Of a DNA stretch of 9,315 nucleotides, positions 1 to 6,497 are shown piece by piece. The DNA comes from Sedimentitalea sp042687825 (GTDB taxonomy: Bacteria; Pseudomonadota; Alphaproteobacteria; Rhodobacterales; Rhodobacteraceae). Location: assembly GCF_042687825.1 (NCBI RefSeq), contig NZ_JBHUQE010000040.1, forward strand, positions 1 to 9,315, in the 5' to 3' direction. Both the position numbers and the translations under genes were made by a program. The first letter of the stretch is position 1. Every line of letters begins with the position of its first letter. Below the pieces are notes generated by a model that made no database searches, was not told the origin of the DNA, and saw only the letters and a list, made by a program, of their open reading frames with translations.

Positions 1-555
1 AGGCCAACCATCGTGGCCGGGAACAAGCTCGAGCAGCAGTTCCACGTCGCCCTGCCAGACCAAGTCCGGGTGACCGACATCACCTACATCTAGACCCCCG
101 AGGGCTGGCTGTATCTGTGTGTCGTCATCGACCTGTTCGCCCGCCGCGTGGTGGGGGGGCTGCTCAATCTCGCATGATCACAGACCTCGCCTTGCAAGCT
201 TTGCTGATGGCCGTCTGGCGCCGAAAGCCCGCTGGCCAGGCCATGGTGCATTCCGACCAGGGTTCCCGGTTCACCAGCCGGGAGTGGCAGACGTTTCTAC
301 GCCAGCGCAATCTCGACCCCAGCATGAGCCGACGTGGCAACTGTCACGACAACGCTGTCGCCGAGAGCTTCTTTCCGCTTTTGAAACGGGAACGGATCAG
401 GCGACGCCCCGACCCGACATGCGACGACGCCAGACGGGATGTTCGACTACATCGAGATGTTCTGCAACCCGAAGCGAAAACACACCAACAACGGCATGCC
501 GTCGCCCGTTGACTTCGAAATCCGACAGCCCAAACTGAACCAGGCAGGTGTCTAG
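1..555 (+). pseudogene. IS3-family transposase orfB, C-terminal part, broken
   Basis: Reading across frames gives a DDE integrase-core transposase. The first Asp is in VTDITYI (codon 76-78), the second in VHSDQGS (codon 255-257) and the Glu in NAVAESFF (codon 363-365). The last two are 35 residues apart, the DD(35)E spacing of the IS3 family. Three lesions are visible. A TAG at 91-93 sits right after TDITYI. One base is missing in or next to the G run at 153-159, moving the reading from frame 1 to frame 3 where a Trp codon is expected. Two bases are lost (or one gained) near 441, returning it to frame 1. The final frame reads through FEIRQ and ends in AGV and a TAG at 553-555. The 5' part lies outside the window. 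Family assignment is firm; the subgroup is not resolved. Confidence 0.88.
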
Positions 556-573
556 GAAACTAGGGGTATTTCA
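551..573 (+). repeat. Putative right terminal inverted repeat of the IS3-family element
   Basis: The sequence from the transposase stop codon to the CA at 572-573 reads, on the opposite strand, TGAAATACCCCTAG followed by TTTCCTAGA. IS3-family ends typically start with TG and overlap or closely follow the transposase stop. The left partner is not in the window, so the exact boundary is inferred from position and the TG/CA rule. Confidence 0.5.
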
Positions 574-666
574 TTTTGTTGTTTTTTGGAGTGTTGAATT
601 TGTCTCGGGATGACAGGCCTACGTCAGTTTTAACCACCTAGCAACCGGACCAACAATATGCGGAAT

Positions 667-681
667 TTCCAATCATTGGAA
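667..681. repeat. 15-bp perfect palindrome
   Basis: TTCCAATCATTGGAA is a perfect palindrome with a single central base and arms of seven bases. It lies about 95 bases beyond the IS end with no gene on either side close enough to assign it as an operator. It could be a relic regulator site or chance. Confidence 0.5.
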
Positions 682-698
682 TGAAAGGTTCGGTTCGG

Positions 699-784
699 GC
701 TGCGAATGTCGGCTTAGCGCGCCTTGCTTCAGTTTGTGCGATATGCAGCATACTGTATAAGGGCTCCGAGCCGACCTTCGCTGC
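699..784. repeat. Long imperfect inverted repeat in the gene-free region
   Basis: GCTGCGAATGTCGGCTT (699-715) is mirrored on the other strand by GCAGCGAAGGTCGGCTC (complement of 768-784). The arms are about 17 bases with three mismatches and enclose 52 bases. A small second hairpin (GAAAG/CTTTC around 813-826) follows. The arrangement suggests a palindromic intergenic repeat or a small non-autonomous element, but no terminal target duplication was recognised and its family is unknown. Confidence 0.5.
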
Positions 785-877
785 TATTTAAGTTGATGAC
801 CGCTCATGCTCAGAAAGCGGCCTTTCGGCATAGCAACTACGTCCTCGGCGCCGTCATAAGTTTCGCAGGTTACGCAC

Positions 878-946
878 TTCCCTGTTTCGCCACCTCCCTT
901 CCCTGTTCCTCCTTAATCTTTCCCTGTTATCAAGTTAACAGGGGAA
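878..946. repeat. TTCCCTGTT array: three direct units at 21-bp steps plus one inverted unit
   Basis: TTCCCTGTT occurs at 878-886, 899-907 and 920-928, so successive starts are exactly 21 bases apart, about two helical turns. An inverted unit with one extra G (AACAGGGGAA, 937-946) pairs with the third copy to form a hairpin with arms TCCCTGTTA and TAACAGGGGA. The spacers between units differ in sequence, so the unit rather than a long repeat is conserved. Phased direct copies resemble iterons or a cooperative protein-binding array. No replication or integrase gene is in the window to support a specific role. Confidence 0.75.
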
Positions 947-1018
947 GGCCTTATAACTCACTGTAAACGCTCACGGAAATCGCCCAAATCACCCAGATTC
1001 AGCCAAAAATTGCGAATT

Positions 1019-1055
1019 TTCCCTATTTTTCCCTGTTAACAGGGAAAACAGGGCT
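1019..1055. repeat. Second TTCCCTGTT cluster with a perfect 22-bp palindrome
   Basis: Four abutting units of the same motif lie here: TTCCCTATT (1019-1027) and TTCCCTGTT (1029-1037) in direct orientation, then AACAGGGAA (1038-1046) and AACAGGGCT (1047-1055) inverted. The inner pair forms a perfect palindrome spanning 1027-1048 around TTCCCTGTTAACAGGGAA. The layout is a nested, nearly symmetric inverted repeat centred between 1037 and 1038. It shares its core with the 878-946 array, so both probably belong to one repeat family. Confidence 0.8.
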
Positions 1056-1541
1056 GCGACCGGTTCGCTCCAGACTGCGTCCACCGCCATTTGCCGCAGG
1101 TTTCATTGAGAAATTCAGCAAGTAACGAAGTCTACCGAAACTCTGCTACGTTTTTTCTGCCGGTGTTTTCGCCGGTCTGTCCGCGTTGGCGGGCAAAAGA
1201 TTCGCGATGCGTACTGCGGGCCGAGGATGCCCGGTCTTGTCGCAAACCTTGCGCTTCGTCACCTCGACACGCAGGTCTTCCGCGTTGAGCGGTCCTCTTT
1301 TAGGAGTGTTTCTGGTATCGCACGGGACACACACAAAAACAGCCGCAGACGTTTTCTTCGCCGCCGTCGGGACATCGCGTCGATTCTTCGACATGGGTTT
1401 GGTTCCCGGCCAAGTGACCTGGCCGGAACGCCATGTCGTTTGGGTCATGCATCCACATGCTGTCGCCTTGCGCGGAGGCTAGTTTGCAAGCCCGGATGCG
1501 TCGGTCTACGCAGCCCAGGCGCAGCCATCCCGGCGCGCGCG
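1056..1541. other. Gene-poor stretch downstream of the operon
   Basis: No convincing gene was found. An open frame of 100 codons exists on the minus strand (1146-1448), with overlapping frames of similar length on the plus strand. None has a recognisable domain or clear ribosome binding site. The minus frame is rich in Lys, Arg, Thr and Pro and could be a short hypothetical protein or a relic, but I would not call it. The one structural feature is the hairpin at 1402-1429. Confidence 0.6.
1402..1429 (-). terminator. Possible hairpin downstream of the operon
   Basis: GTTCCCGGCCA (1402-1412) and TGGCCGGAAC (1420-1429) are complementary with one bulged C, giving a GC-rich stem of 10 base pairs and a 7-base loop. 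It lies about 110 bases after the hydrolase stop in the direction of operon transcription. No T tract follows on either strand, so it is not a canonical intrinsic terminator. It may only stabilise the 3' end or be fortuitous. Confidence 0.25.
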
Positions 1542-2444
1542 TCAGGGTGACGTGGTTTTGTACCCGGCCGCGCCGCGCCACCATGCCAGGACCGGTTCGA
1601 TTTGTTCGGCGGCATTCAGCGTCGGCGTGTGGCCGACATTTTCGAACTCGATCACGTCGGCATGGGGCAGCCGGTCGATCATCTTGTCCAGCAGATGCGA
1701 CGGCAGAAAATCCGACTCTGTGCCGCGCAGGATCAGGACCGGACAGGTTATGCGTTCCCAATAGCGCCAGAGGTTGAAATGGCTCATCAGCCAATAGTTC
1801 TGGAAGTTGCTGAAAATTCCCGGGTCGAACGCCATGCGGATACCGTCTTGGTCGCGGTAGGTGCTTGTCTGGACCATGCGTTTCCAGTCCCGGTCGGTCA
1901 TCGGTCCGAACGGGGCCAGCGTTTCGCGCAAATGCGCCTCGGCCGATTCCAGATCCTCAAAGGTCTTGTTCCTGATATAGCGGGAAACCCGCCGCAATGC
2001 CGGGAGTGGGATTTCGGGAGCAATGTCGTTGATGACCAGACGGGAGATCGGTGAATTTTCCATGCCAGCCAGGGAAATTCCCATCAAACCGCCAAGCGAG
2101 GTACCGATCCAACCATAGTGAGGCGCGCCAACCCGGGCGGCCAGCAGAGCCGCATCGAAATTATACTGCACCAGGTGATACCCGGAATCCCGTGCCAGCC
2201 AATCGCTGCGACCACGGCCGACGATGTCGGGACAGACGACGCGATGATCGCGCGACATGGATTTCGCCAGCGGGTCGAAATCGTGGCTGTTTCGGGTCAG
2301 CCCGTGAAAACACAGCACGGTCCGATCGGAATCCGGGTCGCCCCAGTCGCGATAGCGCAGCGTGTGAAAGCCATGCCGGTTGATACTGCGGACCGAACAA
2401 TCACGAGGTGACAAGGTGTGACCACCCTTTCCTTGGCAAGTCAT
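1542..2444 (-). CDS. Alpha/beta-fold hydrolase, possible PHA oligomer or lactone hydrolase
   Basis: This is a 300-residue alpha/beta hydrolase. The oxyanion-hole strand reads CFHGLTRNSHDF (about 45-56). The nucleophile elbow is GTSLGG with Ser116. The acid is probably Asp245 in GTESDF, and the base His272 in VGHTPT. There is no signal peptide or membrane segment, so it should be cytoplasmic. The ATG at 2444 lies 5 bases after the CoA-transferase stop but has no clear Shine-Dalgarno. A TTG at 2414 has GGAAAGG 11 bases upstream and is an alternative start. The frame stays open back to 2612, but that part overlaps the CoA-transferase and has no domain content. As the last gene of a PHA operon it may act on polymer, oligomer, an acyl-CoA or a lactone. 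The family is broad and the substrate is inferred from context only. Confidence 0.85.
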   Translation of the reverse strand: MTCQGKGGHTLSPRDCSVRSINRHGFHTLRYRDWGDPDSDRTVLCFHGLTRNSHDFDPLAKSMSRDHRVVCPDIVGRGRSDWLARDSGYHLVQYNFDAALLAARVGAPHYGWIGTSLGGLMGISLAGMENSPISRLVINDIAPEIPLPALRRVSRYIRNKTFEDLESAEAHLRETLAPFGPMTDRDWKRMVQTSTYRDQDGIRMAFDPGIFSNFQNYWLMSHFNLWRYWERITCPVLILRGTESDFLPSHLLDKMIDRLPHADVIEFENVGHTPTLNAAEQIEPVLAWWRGAAGYKTTSP

Positions 2445-2449
2445 CTGGT

Positions 2450-4525
2450 TCAAGGGTGCGCTCCGCTGAGGATCGCGTCCTCGGTCAGGCGCAACGGAAC
2501 TTCTTTTTGGGTCAGCACGGCGGCAAACCGCAGCCGCGTAAAGGCGTTGCGCGCATAGCGTGTCGAACTGCGGTAATAGGCGTTCTCCATTTTTGAGATC
2601 ATGTCGGCCCATTGTTTTTCAAGACCGGAGGCCAGCTTGAACCCGTCCAGCCAACAGATCATGTCGACCTTGGCGTCGAGATGTGCGCAAAGCTCGGTGA
2701 CCCGTTCGGCGATCCTGTCGATGTCCTGGATCGTCGCGGCGTCATATCCCTGCAGGTTGATGTTCAACCGGTGGCGGCTGCGATCAAGTTTGATCCGGTC
2801 GGTGATCGGGGCATTCAGCAATTGCGACTTGAGCCCCATCGAACCGGACCTGAATATCCTCGAATCCATGGTTGCCAGGTCGTCCATCTCGGGAACAAAA
2901 TCCATATGCGCCAGGATGTCCTTTTCCAGGTCGACGCCCGGCGCAATTTCCACCAGTTTCAGACCTGCAGGGCTGGATCGAAAGACGCAGCGCTCGGTGA
3001 CATACAGCACCTGCTGCCCGGTCTCTGCCGCCAGTTCCCCGGAAAACGTCACCTGCTCTACCTTGTCGACGAACTTGCTGACCTTGCCCTCCTGCACGAT
3101 CCTGACCTGTCCCTCGTCAAAAGCGACCTTCAGTCCACCGGCCGTAAAGCTGCCGGCCAGGATCAGCCGGCGCGCATTCTGGCTGATGTTGATGAACCCC
3201 CCCGCCCCGGCGAACCGAGGACCGAATTTGGACACGTTCACGTTGCCGTTGCGGTCGGTCTGCGCCATGCCCAGACAGGCCAGGTCCAGCCCGCCGCCAT
3301 CGTAGAAATCGAACTGGACATTCTGCTGGATGATCGCTTCGGGGTTGAGCGCGGCGCCGAAATCCAGCCCGCCCTGCGGCATGCCGCCGATCACGCCAGG
3401 CTCGGCGGTCAGCGTGACGCTTTCCAGCAGACCTTCTTCGGCGGCGACCGTGGCAACGCCTTCGGGCATGCCGATGCCCAGATTGACGACCCCGCCGATT
3501 GGCAGTTCCATGGCCGCGCGCCGGGCGATCACCTTGCGAAAATCCAGCGGCATCGCGGAACGTTCCCCAAGCGGCACTCTGAGTTCGCCGGAAAAGGCGT
3601 GCGAATACGGGGTGGCATAGGTCTGGACGTGGTTTTCGGGTTNGACCCCGCCGATTGGCAGTTCCATGGCCGCGCGCCGGGCGATCACCTTGCGAAAATC
3701 CAGCGGCATCGCGGAACGTTCCCCAAGCGGCACTCTGAGTTCGCCGGAAAAGGCGTGCGAATACGGGGTGGCATAGGTCTGGACGTGGTTTTCGGGTTCC
3801 GAGACCACAAGGCAATCCACGATTGCGCCGGGAACGAGTACCTGCTTGGGTTTCAGCGATCCTTCGACGGCTATGCGTTCGACCTGCACGATGGTGACGC
3901 CACCCGAATTCCGCGCGGCCATTGCCGACGAGGTCGCATCGAGCTTGAGCGCTTCGCGCTCCATCGTGGCGTTGCCGCGCGGGTCGGCCGTGGTGGCGCG
4001 CAACAGGGCCACATTGATGGGGATGCTCTTGTAAAACAGCCACTCCTCGCCATCGATCTCCTGCAGGAAGATCAAGTCTTCGCGGGTTCTGTCATTGATC
4101 TTGCCGCCGGCCAGTCGCGGATCGACAAAGGTCCGCAGCCCCACCTTGGACAGCAGTCCCGGTTTGCCGCCGGCGATATAACGGTACAGTTGAGACACAC
4201 AGCCCAAAGGCAGATTGTACGCCTCGATCTTGTTGTCGACCGCCATTTTGGCCAGCTTGGGAACCAGCGACCAATGTCCGCCGACGCCGCGTTTTACCAA
4301 CCCCTCATGCGCCAGGCGGTTGAGGCCACGATCTGCCCCGTCCCCCGGAGCCGCGGCGAAGACCAGCGTCAGATCGCGCGGGTGTCCGGTTTCGAGAAAC
4401 CGTTTTTCCAATGCGATCAGCAATTCGTCGGGGGTGCCAATACCAACAAATCCGGACACGGAAACGGTATCCCGGTCACGAATGACCGAGACAGCCTCTT
4501 CCGGCGATACAACCTTGTTTGCCAT
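2450..4525 (-). CDS. Family I CoA-transferase (YdiF/propionate CoA-transferase type) with C-terminal extension; assembly duplication inside
   Basis: This enzyme moves CoA between an acyl-CoA donor and a free carboxylate. Both halves of a family I transferase are fused in one chain, as in YdiF and Pct. The N-terminal half begins with SGFVGIGTPDELL (about 24-36). The C-terminal half starts at VNLGIGMPEG and carries the catalytic Glu in AEPGVIGG. As assembled the protein has 691 residues, including a 52-residue duplication around one X. Removing it gives 639 residues and puts the Glu at about 323, close to the known position in Pct. Family similarity fades after roughly residue 518 of the repaired protein, leaving about 120 extra residues that I do not recognise, with a STAS-like rhythm and an aromatic/basic tail. 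The start ATG has AGGGG six bases upstream, overlapping the phaC stop. Next to phaEC it probably activates a hydroxy acid or recycles CoA. Confidence 0.9.
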   Translation of the reverse strand: MANKVVSPEEAVSVIRDRDTVSVSGFVGIGTPDELLIALEKRFLETGHPRDLTLVFAAAPGDGADRGLNRLAHEGLVKRGVGGHWSLVPKLAKMAVDNKIEAYNLPLGCVSQLYRYIAGGKPGLLSKVGLRTFVDPRLAGGKINDRTREDLIFLQEIDGEEWLFYKSIPINVALLRATTADPRGNATMEREALKLDATSSAMAARNSGGVTIVQVERIAVEGSLKPKQVLVPGAIVDCLVVSEPENHVQTYATPYSHAFSGELRVPLGERSAMPLDFRKVIARRAAMELPIGGVXPENHVQTYATPYSHAFSGELRVPLGERSAMPLDFRKVIARRAAMELPIGGVVNLGIGMPEGVATVAAEEGLLESVTLTAEPGVIGGMPQGGLDFGAALNPEAIIQQNVQFDFYDGGGLDLACLGMAQTDRNGNVNVSKFGPRFAGAGGFINISQNARRLILAGSFTAGGLKVAFDEGQVRIVQEGKVSKFVDKVEQVTFSGELAAETGQQVLYVTERCVFRSSPAGLKLVEIAPGVDLEKDILAHMDFVPEMDDLATMDSRIFRSGSMGLKSQLLNAPITDRIKLDRSRHRLNINLQGYDAATIQDIDRIAERVTELCAHLDAKVDMICWLDGFKLASGLEKQWADMISKMENAYYRSSTRYARNAFTRLRFAAVLTQKEVPLRLTEDAILSGAHP
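3488..3798. repeat. Identical 155-bp tandem copies separated by one N (likely assembly artefact)
   Basis: Positions 3488-3642 and 3644-3798 are identical as far as I can read, with only the N at 3643 between them. The copies encode the same stretch of the CoA-transferase, from PENHVQTYAT to MELPIGGV. The flanking protein is continuous if one copy is removed. An exact repeat abutting an N is the signature of two contig ends that overlap but were joined as a scaffold gap. The 156-base period keeps the frame, so the error does not show as a frameshift. Confidence 0.92.
3643..3643. other. Single ambiguous base (N) marking a probable contig join
   Basis: The only undetermined base in the window lies exactly between the two identical 155-bp copies. 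The equivalent base after the second copy (3799) is C, so the N is most simply a placeholder at a scaffold join and not a sequenced position. Confidence 0.9.
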
Positions 4526-4534
4526 TTTCCGCCC

Positions 4535-5641
4535 CTATTGACGTTTCATGAGCCAATCGTAGACACCGGTTCCGACGATACCCTGGCTCTTCGAACTGAC
4601 GTAGACGCCCACATGCCCGCCCGGCAAAGCGATCTCGGTGTAATCTTCTGTCCCGACGTATTTTTTCAGAGCCTGCGAACAGGGCGGCGGAATGATGTGA
4701 TCCTGCAGGGCATAGACGTTCAGGACGGGCATCGTGATATTGCCCAGATCCACCCGCGCCCCGGACATCTCGAACTCGCCCTTGATCAGACGGTTTTCCT
4801 TGTACAGTTCGATTAGCCACTGAAGGGCGGCCGCCCCGGGGTGATGCGGACGATCGGCCAGCCATTTCTCCATGCGCAGAAAATTCAACAGCTTTTTTTC
4901 GTCGGCCGCCACGTCCAACAGGTCGAGGTTGTATTTGGTCAGGCTGCGCATCGGGGTCATCATCTGAAAAACCGAGGCCATGATCTCGCCTGGCAGATTG
5001 CCAAAGGCCTTGACCAGTTTGCGGATATCGTCGTCTTCCAGATTGCGGGTCCACAGATTGATGAAACCATGGGTTTCCTCGGCATCGTCCTTGTCGCCGT
5101 GGAAATCGATCGGCGTGATCGTCAGGATCAGGTTCTTGACCTTTTCGGGATGGGCCGCCGCATACAGGCTGCAGAATACGCCGCCCTCGCAGATACCGAG
5201 CAATGTAACGGCATCCACACCGGCCTCTTCGCTGATCTTGTCGATGCAATCGTCCAGATACCAATCGACATAGTCGTCCAGTTTCAGGTTCTGATCCGAC
5301 CGGTTCGGATGGCCCCAATCGACAACGTAGAGGTCTACGCCGCGCTCAAGCAGATTGCGCACCAGCGAGCGATCTTCCTGCAGATCGGCCATCGTGTAGC
5401 GCCCGATCAATCCATAGACGATGAGAACCGGCTGGGATTTGGCCTTTTTGCCCGTTAGCGGTTTGTAGTGATACAGGGACATCTTGTCCTGCGCGAAAAT
5501 CAGTTCTTTGGGGGTCGCGCCCACATCGATGTCTGAATCCTTGATACGGGTCAGTGCGGCCGCGCCCTGACTGTATTTCTTGGAAAAATCCCACATCTCC
5601 TCAAGAACCGAGATTTTGGGTTCGCCTTTGTCGGTTGTCAT
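4535..5641 (-). CDS. phaC: Class III poly(hydroxyalkanoate) synthase, catalytic subunit PhaC
   Basis: PhaC polymerises hydroxyacyl-CoA into PHA on the granule surface as a complex with PhaE. The protein has 368 residues, the class III size; class I and II synthases have about 560-600. The lipase-like box is GICEGG with nucleophile Cys151. Asp314 in ALQDHI and His343 in GGHVGVYV complete the triad. The class III signatures VYGLIGRYTMADLQ and VVDWGHP (about 75-111) are present. GGAAGG ends 10 bases before the ATG at 5641. A GTG two codons upstream (5647) is only 4 bases from it and is a less likely start. The gene starts 18 bases after phaE and ends 9 bases before the CoA-transferase. Class III enzymes are best known with short-chain monomers such as 3-hydroxybutyryl-CoA, and some accept 4-hydroxybutyryl-CoA. 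Confidence 0.95.
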   Translation of the reverse strand: MTTDKGEPKISVLEEMWDFSKKYSQGAAALTRIKDSDIDVGATPKELIFAQDKMSLYHYKPLTGKKAKSQPVLIVYGLIGRYTMADLQEDRSLVRNLLERGVDLYVVDWGHPNRSDQNLKLDDYVDWYLDDCIDKISEEAGVDAVTLLGICEGGVFCSLYAAAHPEKVKNLILTITPIDFHGDKDDAEETHGFINLWTRNLEDDDIRKLVKAFGNLPGEIMASVFQMMTPMRSLTKYNLDLLDVAADEKKLLNFLRMEKWLADRPHHPGAAALQWLIELYKENRLIKGEFEMSGARVDLGNITMPVLNVYALQDHIIPPPCSQALKKYVGTEDYTEIALPGGHVGVYVSSKSQGIVGTGVYDWLMKRQ

Positions 5642-5659
5642 TTTCACTCTGCCTTCCGC

Positions 5660-6487
5660 TCAGTTTCCGGAGGTCCGGGACGTGCGCGCTTTGGTTTTGG
5701 GTTTCGGGCCGGCTGACGCGGCGACCTGTTTTTTCAGGGCGCGCAGTTCCCGGCGCAATTGGTAGACCAGGGCATGCAGATCATCGATTTCCGAGCGTGT
5801 GGGCATCGAATGTGCTTCGCACCATGTTTCGACCAGATCGCGTTCGCGAAGACGATATTCGACACCCGCCCGCAGCAGTTTGCGCTGCGCGTCCAGAAAT
5901 GTGCCGGTCCTCTGTGTCGCGATCAACTCGTCATTCGCGATTTCCATCCACCGGTTCAAAAGCGCGCGCGCGCCCTCGTTCCAGATATCCGGATCATCCT
6001 TGTTGGCCTTCGAAAACCGCTTGAAGGCCCGGCGCCAGGCCTCGGCCGTGATCATCCGGTATTCGGCGCTGGCCTCTCGCAGGGAAATCCATTCCTGTGT
6101 CGCCTTCAGGCCCTGCCGCTCCAAAGTGCCGATATCGGCAAACTCGGGCCCTTCCACCAGTTTCTGGATGGTCTGATTGATCTCGTCCGAGCCGGCAAAA
6201 AGAAACTGGCCCGGATCCATCATGCGTTGCAGGATCTCCTGCCCGGTTCCGTTTTCGGACGTTGCAAAGACGTTCTTGCCGGCCATTCGCATCATCCAAT
6301 CACGGGCATCGTTGCAGGATTTCTGCCAGACGGCTTCGGCGGATTTCACCAGATCGCTGCCCTCACCCGGCGGCGCGGCTGCGTCGGCCATGTGTTTCCA
6401 GAACGGTGCCTGTGCCTCCAGCATCTGCATCTGGGATTTCGCCCAGACGCTGAAGAAGGGATTTGTATAGGTAGGTTCATCTGACAT
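5660..6487 (-). CDS. phaE: Class III PHA synthase subunit PhaE
   Basis: PhaE is the non-catalytic partner that class III PhaC needs for full activity. The 275-residue sequence has the PhaE layout: an N-terminal helical part rich in Trp and Phe (FFSVWAKSQMQMLEAQ, about 11-26), a long amphipathic middle, and the conserved C-terminal block FLDAQRKLLRAGVEYRLRER (197-216) followed by MPTRSEIDDLH and the coiled-coil-like LRRELRALKKQ (228-254). The last 20 residues form a Lys/Arg/Ser-rich tail. It is somewhat shorter than the roughly 350 residues of the Allochromatium protein. GAGG lies 8 bases before the ATG and overlaps the TGA of the alcohol dehydrogenase gene, suggesting coupled translation. Immediate adjacency to phaC supports the assignment. 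Confidence 0.92.
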   Translation of the reverse strand: MSDEPTYTNPFFSVWAKSQMQMLEAQAPFWKHMADAAAPPGEGSDLVKSAEAVWQKSCNDARDWMMRMAGKNVFATSENGTGQEILQRMMDPGQFLFAGSDEINQTIQKLVEGPEFADIGTLERQGLKATQEWISLREASAEYRMITAEAWRRAFKRFSKANKDDPDIWNEGARALLNRWMEIANDELIATQRTGTFLDAQRKLLRAGVEYRLRERDLVETWCEAHSMPTRSEIDDLHALVYQLRRELRALKKQVAASAGPKPKTKARTSRTSGN

Positions 6488-6497
6488 GTCTTTGACC

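Larger units (their letters stand above)
1..573 (+). mobile_element. Right-hand part of a decayed IS3-family insertion sequence
   Basis: The segment carries the C-terminal two thirds of an IS3-family orfB transposase and ends just after its stop codon, as IS3-family elements do. The likely terminal inverted repeat runs to the CA at 572-573. The left end, orfA and the left inverted repeat lie outside the window, so no target-site duplication can be read. The transposase is inactivated by several lesions, so the element cannot move by itself. It borders a repeat-rich gene-poor stretch, consistent with an accessory region beside the metabolic operon. Confidence 0.85.

Noticed and set aside
119..538. 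A second plus-strand frame of 139 codons over the IS
   Set aside because: It is a shadow of the broken transposase; the DDE motifs lie in the other two frames.
724..966. An 80-codon plus-strand frame in the left intergenic region
   Set aside because: It runs through the inverted repeat and the TTCCCTGTT array, has no recognisable domain or ribosome binding site, and looks like translated repeat DNA.
878..1055. A CRISPR array
   Set aside because: The units are only nine bases, spacers are 12 bases or absent, orientations are mixed and no cas gene is present.
2445..2612. A 56-residue N-terminal extension of the hydrolase
   Set aside because: It would overlap the 3' end of the CoA-transferase by over 160 bases in another frame, and its residues look like out-of-frame translation.
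3488..3798. A genuine tandem duplication inside the CoA-transferase
   Set aside because: Perfect identity and the N exactly at the junction fit an assembly join much better. A real duplication would insert 52 residues just before the second catalytic half.
2612..4816. A 734-codon open frame on the plus strand
   Set aside because: It is antisense to the CoA-transferase and phaC, shows no domain, and also carries the contig duplication. Long antisense frames are common in GC-rich genes with strong third-position bias.
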